Below are positions 16,908 to 23,656 of a stretch of DNA of 26,785 nt, piece by piece. Source of the DNA: Candidatus Arcticimaribacter sp. (GTDB lineage: Bacteria; Bacteroidota; Bacteroidia; Flavobacteriales; Flavobacteriaceae); the NCBI GenBank assembly GCA_011526275.1, contig WTJP01000118.1, forward strand, positions 1,793 through 28,577, read 5' to 3'. The notes below the pieces were generated by a model. The model did no database searches. It was given only the letters and a program-made list of their open reading frames with translations, and was not told the origin of the DNA. Each line of letters begins with the position of its first letter. Positions within the stretch are counted from its first letter, which is position 1. The position numbers were made by a program, and so were the translations under genes.

Positions 16908-17447
16908 TTAGCTATTCTCTGGTACCTTTCCAACGACTCCTTTAAACAGGGATTTCAAATAAGCAAAGTCTTTTTCTTTATCGTCGGTAGGGGTGAATAA
17001 AGGATGAAAAATCATTTTCCTGTTTTGCCAATCGAAACCTATGGGAAGTATGGGAACTTCAGCTTTTTTTGCGATATAATAAAAGCCTGTTTTCCACTCG
17101 TCCACTTTCTTTCGTGTTCCTTCTGGGGCGATAGCCATACGAAAAAGCGGCTCTTCACTATACATACGCGCAATGGCGTCCACTACCTGTTCGTTCTTTT
17201 TCCGATTCAATGGCATACCCCCTAGGCTTTTAAAAAACCAGCTGGTCAAGGGAGTAAACAGTTCTTTTTTTCCTACAAAATGAATGGGTTCTTTCAGGTA
17301 AGTACGTACTCCAATGGCAATAATGAAGTCCCAATTACTGGTGTGCGGCACCACAGCAATAACAAACTTTGGGTCTTTGGGGAAATTCCCCACCAAGGAG
17401 AACTTAAACACATTAAAGGCAAAAAACTTTGCGAGGAGTCGAAACAT
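16908..17447 (-). CDS. PlsC-like 1-acyl-glycerol-3-phosphate acyltransferase
   Basis: This short acyltransferase of 179 aa belongs to the lysophospholipid acyltransferase superfamily. The catalytic HxxxxD motif is H35-D40 (HTSNWD) and the substrate-binding EGTR is at 109-112 (APEGTRKKVDEWKTGFY). VPILPIGFDW supplies the fourth block. No clear membrane helix is present apart from a mildly hydrophobic N-terminus, so a peripheral membrane protein is expected. It is shorter than E. coli PlsC (about 245 aa), and such compact forms, with the acyl acceptor unknown, are common in Bacteroidota. It follows the helicase gene on the same strand after 71 bp and may share its transcript. Confidence 0.82.
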   Translation of the reverse strand: MFRLLAKFFAFNVFKFSLVGNFPKDPKFVIAVVPHTSNWDFIIAIGVRTYLKEPIHFVGKKELFTPLTSWFFKSLGGMPLNRKKNEQVVDAIARMYSEEPLFRMAIAPEGTRKKVDEWKTGFYYIAKKAEVPILPIGFDWQNRKMIFHPLFTPTDDKEKDFAYLKSLFKGVVGKVPENS

Positions 17448-17518
17448 GCGGAGTTAATTTAACTTTTCAATACAGACGAACTGCATACCGCGTCAAATAT
17501 AGTTGGATTAAAGCGGAA

Positions 17519-18949
17519 TTATTCTTCCTTGGAAAAATATTCTTTCCCAAACCCAATCAAATAGAGGTGAGCTTTGGCCCTGGTCATAGCAGTGTACAAC
17601 CAACGATAATAAGGGATGGAAGGACCATCGGGTAAATAAGGCTGCTCGACAAAGACTTTTTTCCACTGCCCTCCTTGCGATTTGTGGCAGGTAATGGCAT
17701 AAGAATATTTGACTTGGAGTGCGTTGAAATAAGGGTCATTCTTTACCGCCATAAAACGCTTGTACTTAGTGGTGAGGTGTTGGTAATCTTCCATCACCTT
17801 TTGGTAAAGCTGGTTGCCTTCTTCATAACTCAAAGAGGGGCTTTCTGAACTCAAAGTATCGAGTAAAAGGGTGGTTTCAAAGGGTTTTTCATCGGGATAA
17901 TCGACCATGTCGACTTCTACCTTGGCAAAGCGAAAGCCATAGATTTCTTTGTGCTCGATGATGCGTAAAATCTTAATTAAATCCCCATTGGCGATAAATC
18001 CTGGAGCAGATTCAGGATCCAACCAGAAATAGTTGTTCTTGACCACCATCAACTGATCCCCTACCGATAATTCGGTTTCTAAAAACAAAATACGCTGACG
18101 GATCTGCTGGTTGTATAAATTCGCACGTTTGTTGGAACGCACGATAAAAACCGTCTCCTCCAATCCTTCATTCTGAATGGCATCTTCAAGGGCTTCGAGT
18201 ATAGCATTACCCTCAATCATGCGTTCAACATCTGGCCCTTTCTCAAGATCAAATTGAAAGTCTGCCTTGCTGTTTTCTTCCAAAAAACTGCGCAAATGAG
18301 TGGCATTGGCCAAGATTCCCGAATCGGTTTTTTGTCGCACCACTTCCTCCAAAGTACACTCGATCACTTCTTTGTTGAAAGCATAGTTTAGGTGCTCTGC
18401 ATCTAAAGCGGGACTTAAATCCAAATGCACTGGAGGTAACTGTGCAGGGTCGCCTACCAAAAGTAATTTACATTGGTTCCCTGCATCGACATACTGCATT
18501 AGGTCGCCCAACAAAGAACCGTTTTCAAAGAGTTTGGTGTTTTGTCGATCGTCGCCTATCATCGAGGCTTCATCCACCACAAAGAGCGTATTTTTATACT
18601 TATTGGGTTTCAGCGTAAATTGCATCCCACTGCCTCCTTCACTTTTGGTGTAGTAGATTTGTTTATGGATGGTAAACGCTTTACGTCCGGCATAATTTCC
18701 CATAACCTTAGCTGCTCTCCCCGTGGGAGCCATCAAAACCGAACGATAGCCCATGCGCGGTAATTGTTTTACCAGATGCCCAATGGAAGTCGACTTTCCT
18801 GTTCCTGCATAGCCTTTGAGTACAAAAACGGTAGAGGGACTGTTTTCAAACAAAAAGTCGGTGATTTCGTCCATCCACAAGCGCTGCGATTCGGTGGGCG
18901 AAAAGGGGAAGTTTTTGACTAATAAGGCGTTAAAATCGCTAGGCTGCAT
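17519..18949 (-). CDS. RecD-like superfamily 1 DNA helicase (ATP-dependent exonuclease alpha-subunit type)
   Basis: This protein of 476 aa is an SF1B helicase. Walker A is GYAGTGKST (46-54), motif Ia is APTGRAAKV (about 74-82), Walker B is LFVVDEASM (122-130), and motif III reads LLLVGDPAQLPPV. The UvrD_C_2-like end carries TCHKSQGGQW (420-429) and YTAMTRAK (452-459). It lacks the long N-terminal region of RecD2 and has no RecB or RecC neighbour, so it is likely a stand-alone 5'-3' helicase of Dda/RecD-like type acting in replication or repair. I cannot tell its substrate. It is divergent from the membrane-protein gene at 19040. Confidence 0.88.
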   Translation of the reverse strand: MQPSDFNALLVKNFPFSPTESQRLWMDEITDFLFENSPSTVFVLKGYAGTGKSTSIGHLVKQLPRMGYRSVLMAPTGRAAKVMGNYAGRKAFTIHKQIYYTKSEGGSGMQFTLKPNKYKNTLFVVDEASMIGDDRQNTKLFENGSLLGDLMQYVDAGNQCKLLLVGDPAQLPPVHLDLSPALDAEHLNYAFNKEVIECTLEEVVRQKTDSGILANATHLRSFLEENSKADFQFDLEKGPDVERMIEGNAILEALEDAIQNEGLEETVFIVRSNKRANLYNQQIRQRILFLETELSVGDQLMVVKNNYFWLDPESAPGFIANGDLIKILRIIEHKEIYGFRFAKVEVDMVDYPDEKPFETTLLLDTLSSESPSLSYEEGNQLYQKVMEDYQHLTTKYKRFMAVKNDPYFNALQVKYSYAITCHKSQGGQWKKVFVEQPYLPDGPSIPYYRWLYTAMTRAKAHLYLIGFGKEYFSKEE

Positions 18950-19010
18950 GCTTGATTTTAGGGGGAAGATAAATCATTTCTTAAAATCTTTTCTGATTAA
19001 AAAAAAATTG

Positions 19011-19018
19011 TAGTTTTG
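19011..19018 (+). promoter_or_regulatory. Candidate -7 box for the 19040 gene
   Basis: TAGTTTTG fits TAnnTTTG exactly, 21 bp before the ATG at 19040 and just after an A-rich tract. A -33 TTG at proper spacing is not seen. If used, it would drive the small cluster that includes the DUF3822 and rsmD genes. Confidence 0.35.
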
Positions 19019-19039
19019 TTTCACACAAAATAGAATACC

Positions 19040-19690
19040 ATGAAGATTGCCGCACAAGTTGTCCTTTGGGTTTTGATCGTTTTTTTTAGCTATAAAATCT
19101 ACGATTCAATTAATGGCCCTATCAACTTCAACCAAACGAAAAACGAGCGTTACGCTCAAGTTATTGATCGTTTAAAAGATATCCGCAAAGCACAAATCGC
19201 GCACAAAGACGTGAAAGGTGTATTTGCCAACAATTTCGATAGCCTTGTTGCTTTTGTCGATACAGGCATCTTCACTTTAATCCAAAAACGTGACTCTTCT
19301 TACCTAGAGTACGACAAAACCTACCGCATCGACATGTTAAAAGAGGTGGTGGTTATCGATACGCTTGGCACAGTTGGGGTTCGCGATTCCCTTTTTGGAA
19401 CTTCAGAAGACTACAAAAACATGGCTTATGTACCTATCGAAGGAGCAGAAGACAAAACCTTTGAAATCAAAGCGGAAATTATTGAGAAAAATGGTTACCG
19501 TGTTCCTGTTTTCGAAGTGAAAGTAGCTAAAGATGTAGTTTTATTTGATCAAGACGCTGACTTAGTGAAGCAAGAAAATGAAACCATTTCTGTGGACGGT
19601 GTAAACGGTCCTGCAATCATCTTAGGTTCATTGACCGATGTAAGTACCAACGGGAACTGGCCGACCATTTTCGATGCAGCTAAGCAGTAA
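19040..19690 (+). CDS. Conserved single-pass membrane protein of unknown function
   Basis: I do not recognise a named family. The 216-aa protein starts with a hydrophobic segment (MKIAAQVVLWVLIVFFSY, about 1-20) without an obvious cleavage site, so it is probably an N-terminally anchored periplasmic protein. The rest is soluble, with a helical charged stretch (RYAQVIDRLKDIRKAQIAHK) that resembles the long helix after the membrane segment of pilin-like proteins, though no prepilin cleavage site is present. The C-terminal half looks beta-rich. It overlaps the DUF3822 gene by 17 bp, so the two are probably translated from one mRNA and may act together. Confidence 0.7.
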   Translation: MKIAAQVVLWVLIVFFSYKIYDSINGPINFNQTKNERYAQVIDRLKDIRKAQIAHKDVKGVFANNFDSLVAFVDTGIFTLIQKRDSSYLEYDKTYRIDMLKEVVVIDTLGTVGVRDSLFGTSEDYKNMAYVPIEGAEDKTFEIKAEIIEKNGYRVPVFEVKVAKDVVLFDQDADLVKQENETISVDGVNGPAIILGSLTDVSTNGNWPTIFDAAKQ

Positions 19691-20438
19691 AAAAAATACC
19701 CTTTTAGATTTATCCATCCTTGTGCACAAGGATGGATTTTCTTTTTGTACCCAAGAGCAACACCACTTCTTTGGTTTTGAAACTTCACCACCAACAGAAG
19801 AATCGCTGCGCAGTTTTGTCAACTATCATCAACTTCAGCCCACCAACATCCGCTTGGTATATATGGACGCGCCTTCGGTGAGTGTGCCCCTACCCTTGTT
19901 CGATGAACAACAGCTGGACAACTACCTCAAAACAGCCCTAGCGAAAGAGGAAAAAACCGTAGCACAGAAAAACGAACTACAAGCCCTTGATCAAGTGGTG
20001 GTTTACCCCGCCAATGAGACGTGGAACAGCTTGTTTAAAGCAGTATTTCCTTCGGTAAAAGCCTTTCACTTGAGTGCCTTTCTTCTTCCTGCTTTATCGA
20101 AATATTCTTTTGGGAAAGCGAGAAAGAACATGTTCATTCACCTGCGAAAAGAGCAGTTCGACTTATTCCTCTTCCAAGGCGGTCAATTGTTGGTGCAGAA
20201 CAGCTTTCCGCAAAAAAATGCCGACGAATTCATGTATTATTTGTTCTATGTGTGTGAACAATTTTATTTGAAGCCTGAACAATTCGATTTATTCTTTTTA
20301 GGGCAGTATTTCCCCTATAGCGATTACTACAATGGCACAAAAGAATTCCACCCCAACTGTTCGCATTTAGATCCCATTTTCCCTGCAGTGGACCCCAACC
20401 ACCCTGCACCATTTTTGCAAAGTTTTTGCCCCGAATGA
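19674..20438 (+). CDS. DUF3822 family protein
   Basis: This protein of 254 aa resembles the DUF3822 family of Bacteroidota. The clues are the N-terminal strand with DLSILVHKDGFSFCT, the mid-region KAVFPSVKAFHLSAFLL and the later QFDLFLFQGGQLLVQNSF, which looks like the two-lobed actin/hexokinase-like fold of pilus-assembly ATPases such as PilM. That fold comparison is my inference. The ATG at 19674 is chosen because the next methionine is at residue 64, beyond conserved sequence. Its TGA overlaps the rsmD ATG (ATGA, 20435-20438), so the two are coupled. A terminator-like palindrome lies inside its first 25 codons. Confidence 0.72.
   Translation: MQLSSKKNTLLDLSILVHKDGFSFCTQEQHHFFGFETSPPTEESLRSFVNYHQLQPTNIRLVYMDAPSVSVPLPLFDEQQLDNYLKTALAKEEKTVAQKNELQALDQVVVYPANETWNSLFKAVFPSVKAFHLSAFLLPALSKYSFGKARKNMFIHLRKEQFDLFLFQGGQLLVQNSFPQKNADEFMYYLFYVCEQFYLKPEQFDLFFLGQYFPYSDYYNGTKEFHPNCSHLDPIFPAVDPNHPAPFLQSFCPE
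19712..19747 (+). terminator. Perfect palindrome plus T-rich tract inside the DUF3822 start
   Basis: ATCCATCCTTGTG (19712-19724) and CACAAGGATGGAT (19725-19737) form a 26-bp perfect palindrome, in RNA an 11-bp stem with a TGCA loop. T-rich sequence TTTTCTTTTTG follows at once. This has the form of an intrinsic terminator 22 bp after the stop of the upstream gene, yet it lies within the DUF3822 coding sequence. It may act as an attenuator that lowers expression of DUF3822 and rsmD relative to the first gene. Confidence 0.55.
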
Positions 20439-20986
20439 GAATCATTTCCGGAACATTTAAAGGACGTCGTTTAATCGCGCCTAAGCAGTTGCCGGTTCGT
20501 CCGACGACCGACCGTGCCAAAGAAGCACTTTTCAACATCTTAAACCATCGCCTGGTTTGGGATGAAATCAAAACCTTGGATTTGTTTGCTGGAACAGGAA
20601 ACATCTCCTATGAGTTGGCTTCTAGAGGGGTCAATAACTTGACGGCTGTCGATCAAAACAAACACTGTACCTACTTTATCCATCAAACAGCAAAAAGTTT
20701 TGAAATGCCCATCGTGGTCATTAAAAGCGCCGTAGAAAAGTTTTTAGAACAAGCCAATGGCACTTTTGATTTTATCTTTGCCGACCCCCCCTATGCCTTC
20801 ACCCAAGAACAGCTTTTGGCTTTAGCCGATAAACTCACACTCGAACAATGGATGAATGAAGAAGGACTGTTGGTGCTTGAACACGACAAGCATATTTCGT
20901 TGAGCGATCACCCGCAATTTGAGGAGGAGCGCACCTATGGGAGTAGCCGATTTAGTTTTTTTACTGCGGTAATAGAAGAAAAATAA
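20435..20986 (+). CDS. rsmD: 16S rRNA (guanine(966)-N(2))-methyltransferase RsmD
   Basis: This 183-aa SAM-dependent methyltransferase modifies G966 of 16S rRNA (E. coli numbering) in the 30S subunit. The N-terminus MRIISGTFKGRRL, followed by RPTTDRAKEALFNIL, is diagnostic. The SAM-binding motif is LDLFAGTGN (48-56) and the catalytic motif is DPPY (117-120, in FADPPYAF). The start is ATG at 20435, which overlaps the previous stop as ATGA; the TTG nine bases upstream only adds three residues. The gene stops at 20986, against the 3' end of the convergent rnpB. Confidence 0.93.
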   Translation: MRIISGTFKGRRLIAPKQLPVRPTTDRAKEALFNILNHRLVWDEIKTLDLFAGTGNISYELASRGVNNLTAVDQNKHCTYFIHQTAKSFEMPIVVIKSAVEKFLEQANGTFDFIFADPPYAFTQEQLLALADKLTLEQWMNEEGLLVLEHDKHISLSDHPQFEEERTYGSSRFSFFTAVIEEK

Positions 20987-21281
20987 AAGCAGGCCATAAG
21001 CCGGATTCTGTCGAGGCCTATCATTTATCTAGGTGAGCCATTACTGGACCACTCTAACCGCCTACCCTTCTGCTTGAGCGAGCCGCTCTCAAGCGCAGAT
21101 TTACTTGGCGTTGCACCGTATAGAGTTTACCTGATTTCACTACAGCCTTACCTGTACATTCTTTCTGTTGCACTTGTCCTATTCGCCAAGGCGAACGACG
21201 GGCGTTACCCGCTATACTGCTCTGTGGTGTCCGGACTTTCCTCCCTCCGCCCGAAGGCGAACAGCGATAAGCGACCTGCTT
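20986..21281 (-). ncRNA. rnpB: RNase P RNA (bacterial class A)
   Basis: This is the catalytic RNA of the tRNA 5'-processing enzyme. On the minus strand the conserved P4 5' half GAGGAAAGTCCGG is at 21243-21231 and the 3' conserved block ACAGAATCCGGCTTAT is at 21011-20996. The ends pair as P1, AAAGCAGG near 21281-21274 with CCTGCTTT near 20993-20986, which sets the limits. Internal hairpins with GGCGAA/TTCGCC stems are visible. The length of about 296 nt is on the short side for class A. The 3' end touches the rsmD stop codon and the 5' end faces dnaX. End positions are good to a few bases. Confidence 0.93.
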
Positions 21282-21285
21282 TGCG

Positions 21286-21293
21286 CAAAGGTA
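21286..21293 (-). promoter_or_regulatory. -7 promoter box of rnpB
   Basis: Read on the minus strand this is TACCTTTG, an exact TAnnTTTG match, and it ends 4-5 nt before the expected 5' end of RNase P RNA, where the box should be. A TTG occurs 26 nt upstream, slightly farther than usual. The independent start set by the P1 helix strengthens the call. Confidence 0.55.
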
Positions 21294-21359
21294 AGACTTT
21301 GTTAATAATTTTTGCGCCACAAGCCAGCCATCCCAATCCCTTTTTTTACTTTTGGAAGG

Positions 21360-22439
21360 ATGGAAAATTTTGTCGTATCGGCTTTAAAATATCGCCCACA
21401 GCAATTCAAAGATGTGGTGGGGCAGCAGGCCATTACACAAACTTTAGAAAACGCCATCACCAAAAATCAACTCCCACAAGCCCTTTTGTTTTGTGGACCC
21501 CGAGGCGTAGGAAAAACCACCTGTGCACGTATTTTGGCCAAGAAAATCAACAGCCAAAACGAACAGGATAGCGAGCAAGACTTCGCCTTTAATATTTTTG
21601 AATTAGATGCCGCCTCAAACAACTCGGTAGAGGACATTCGCAACTTGAACGATCAAGTGCGCATTCCCCCGCAAACAGGCACCCACAAAGTCTATATCAT
21701 CGACGAGGTGCACATGCTCTCGATTTCTGCATTTAATGCCTTTTTAAAGACCTTAGAGGAACCGCCAAAGCACGTTATTTTCATTTTGGCGACTACAGAG
21801 AAGCATAAAATTTTACCCACCATCCTCTCGCGATGCCAAATTTTTGAATTCAAACGCATCACCCCGCTCGATGTACAACACTACTTGAGTGAGATTGCCC
21901 AAGAACAAGGGGTTCAATTTGAAGAGGAAGCGCTCTATTTAATCGGGCAAAAAGCCGATGGAGCTATGCGCGATGCGCTATCCATTTACGACCGTATGGT
22001 GAGTTTTTGCGACAATAACCTTAGTGTGGAAGCAGTAGCCGAGAATTTGAATATCCTCGACCATTCTGCCTATTTAAGCCTAACCCAAAAACTCATTGAT
22101 CGCGCTATCCCTGAAGCCCTGATTCAGTACAACGAAATTGTGCAAAAAGGCTTTGATGGGGAACAATTCATTAGCGGATTAGCGACACACCTGCGCAATC
22201 TTTATTTGAGTAAAGACTCGCGAACAGTTCCTTTACTGGAAATTGGGGAACGCCTGCAAAGCCGTTATGCCGAACAGGCCGGAGCAGTCGCATTAAACTG
22301 GTTGGCCGATGCCATGGACCTTGCCAATGCCTGTGAACTCAATTACCGAAACGCGCAAAACAAACGTTTGCATGTTGAGCTTTGCTTGATGCAAATCGCC
22401 TCCCTCCATTTCGATGGAGAAAAAAAAAAGGGAGCTTAA
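21360..22439 (+). CDS. dnaX: DNA polymerase III subunit gamma (zero-frame product of dnaX)
   Basis: This AAA+ clamp-loader subunit is 359 aa in the zero frame. Walker A is GPRGVGKT (46-53), Walker B-type DEVH is at 115-118, sensor 1 is in LATTEKHK (about 143-150) and the arginine finger SRC is at 157-159. Domain III follows to about 350. The four zinc-binding cysteines between Walker A and the ELDAASN motif in E. coli DnaX are missing, as I recall is usual in flavobacteria. The ATG at 21360 is preferred over an upstream TTG because family members start MENFVVSALKYRP. The frame stops at TAA 22437-22439, right after an A10 run, so this product lacks the tau domains. The tau tail continues in the -1 frame. 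The gene is divergent from rnpB. Confidence 0.9.
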   Translation: MENFVVSALKYRPQQFKDVVGQQAITQTLENAITKNQLPQALLFCGPRGVGKTTCARILAKKINSQNEQDSEQDFAFNIFELDAASNNSVEDIRNLNDQVRIPPQTGTHKVYIIDEVHMLSISAFNAFLKTLEEPPKHVIFILATTEKHKILPTILSRCQIFEFKRITPLDVQHYLSEIAQEQGVQFEEEALYLIGQKADGAMRDALSIYDRMVSFCDNNLSVEAVAENLNILDHSAYLSLTQKLIDRAIPEALIQYNEIVQKGFDGEQFISGLATHLRNLYLSKDSRTVPLLEIGERLQSRYAEQAGAVALNWLADAMDLANACELNYRNAQNKRLHVELCLMQIASLHFDGEKKKGA

Positions 22440-23068
22440 TTCCCACCTCCTTCTTTCAGGAACGAGCAACTAAACCCGTCGCTACCCCACCACCCGCAAG
22501 CCCGCAGCTTGCTGAGACGCCTAAATCGTACGACAAAAAAGAAACTCCCCAACCGCCTACCCCCCCTGTTTCACCTCCCCCAAAAATCAATATAAGTCCT
22601 GCCGGCGGGAAAAAGGTGTCCTCTTTTTCTCTTGCCAGTATTCAAAAGAAAAAGGAATGGGAGGAAAAGCAGAAAACCGATACGGTTGAGGAACAATTGC
22701 CCGAAGATGCGTTCACCCAGGAGCAACTCAACGAATTATGGCAACAATACCAGGCGAAGAAAACGCAACAAAGGGAGCAGAACTTGGCTTCTTTATTTCA
22801 ACTCAATAGCCCCGTTCTCTTAGACGATTTCCGCATTGAGTACACTGTTCCCTCCCCGCTTAATAAAGTGGAGTTAGAACGCGAATTTGTGCATTTCCTG
22901 CCCTATTTACGCAAATGCTTAAACAACTACGCGCTTCAGATCAATGTACTGGTGAAGGAGTCAGAAGAAAAAAATTACATCTATACCCCAGAAGAAAAAT
23001 ACAACCGCTTGCGGGAAATCAACCCGCACATCGACGATTTGAGAAAAGAACTTGATTTAGACCTTTAA
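22382..23068 (+). CDS. dnaX: DnaX tau-specific C-terminal region, in the -1 frame relative to gamma
   Basis: This frame carries the tau tail that in other bacteria binds DnaB helicase and the polymerase alpha subunit. It is open from 22382, and the tail proper starts at GGG 22430, right after the A run, as GSLIPTSFFQERATKP. A proline- and lysine-rich linker follows (PVSPPPKINISPAGGKK, FSLASIQKKKEW). Then comes the C-terminal domain with FTQEQLNELWQQY and the ending YTPEEKYNRLREINPHIDDL, which I recognise from flavobacterial DnaX. No methionine occurs in the 212 codons after the A run and no start site is evident, so it should be made only as a fusion with the gamma part, giving about 568 aa. 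miaE follows after 3 bp. A miscounted A run could also explain the split. Confidence 0.85.
   Translation: MLDANRLPPFRWRKKKGSLIPTSFFQERATKPVATPPPASPQLAETPKSYDKKETPQPPTPPVSPPPKINISPAGGKKVSSFSLASIQKKKEWEEKQKTDTVEEQLPEDAFTQEQLNELWQQYQAKKTQQREQNLASLFQLNSPVLLDDFRIEYTVPSPLNKVELEREFVHFLPYLRKCLNNYALQINVLVKESEEKNYIYTPEEKYNRLREINPHIDDLRKELDLDL
22404..22430 (+). promoter_or_regulatory. Stem-loop and A10G slippery site for the dnaX frame change
   Basis: CTCCAT (22404-22409) pairs perfectly with ATGGAG (22414-22419) around a TTCG loop. The next base starts a run of ten A (22420-22429) followed by G. In the zero frame the codons are GAA AAA AAA AAG, so the last part is A AAA AAG, the heptamer used in E. 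coli dnaX -1 frameshifting. A shift of -1, or an added A in the mRNA, joins gamma to the tau frame. Zero-frame translation ends two sense codons later at TAA. Confidence 0.7.
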
Positions 23069-23071
23069 ATT

Positions 23072-23656
23072 ATGCTAGGCTTAAAACTCCCCACCGACCC
23101 GCGCTGGGTCAATATCGTAGCAAAGAACATCGAAGAAATCCTCACCGACCACGCCTATTGTGAGCAAAAAGCGGCCAGTTCGGCCATTTCCCTCATTATT
23201 GGCTTCCCAGAGAAGACCGAATTGGTGCAAGAAATGATCGCCCTGGTGCAGGAAGAAATCAGTCATTTTAAAATGGTACACGATTTGATCTTTGAACGGG
23301 GATTGACTTTGGGAAGAGAACGCAAAGACGAATATGTTATCGCTTTGATGAAGTTTTTCCCCAAAGGCGGAAGCCGGGAAGATCACTTAGTACACAAACT
23401 TTTATATGCCGCATTGATTGAAGCGAGAAGCTGCGAACGCTTCCGTTTATTGAGCGAGGAATTGGAAGACGAAAAGCTAGCGCGCTTTTACCGTAAACTG
23501 ATGATTTCTGAAGCCAATCATTACACCACCTTTTTAAAATTCGCACGACAGTATGGGAAAAACCGAGAAGAAGTGGACGAAAAGTGGCAAGCACTCCTAG
23601 ACTTTGAAGCCCAGTTAATGCTCAACTTGGGGAAAAAAGAAACCATGCACGGTTAA
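23072..23656 (+). CDS. miaE: tRNA-(ms2io6A)-hydroxylase, MiaE-type
   Basis: This 194-aa protein is of the MiaE family of non-haem diiron monooxygenases, which hydroxylate the isopentenyl group of ms2i6A37 in tRNAs reading U-starting codons. The ferritin-like four-helix bundle shows the expected ligands: E31 (CEQKA), E62 and H65 (EEISHF), E117 (IEARSCERF), and E147 and H150 (SEANHY). This EX(n)EXXH pattern repeated twice supports activity. It needs MiaA/MiaB products, not encoded here. It follows dnaX after 3 bp and is probably on the same mRNA. Its TAA stop shares TTAA (23653-23656) with the convergent ppx stop. Confidence 0.9.
   Translation: MLGLKLPTDPRWVNIVAKNIEEILTDHAYCEQKAASSAISLIIGFPEKTELVQEMIALVQEEISHFKMVHDLIFERGLTLGRERKDEYVIALMKFFPKGGSREDHLVHKLLYAALIEARSCERFRLLSEELEDEKLARFYRKLMISEANHYTTFLKFARQYGKNREEVDEKWQALLDFEAQLMLNLGKKETMHG

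Noticed and set aside
21054..21571. Open frames crossing rnpB and the dnaX start
   Set aside because: They run through the RNase P RNA, whose conserved blocks are unmistakable, and through dnaX in another frame, so they are not genes.
22496..22512. Hairpin GCAAGC-CCGCA-GCTTGC downstream of the dnaX A run as a frameshift stimulator
   Set aside because: It starts 65 nt after the slippery heptamer, far outside the 5-9 nt range of known -1 stimulators.
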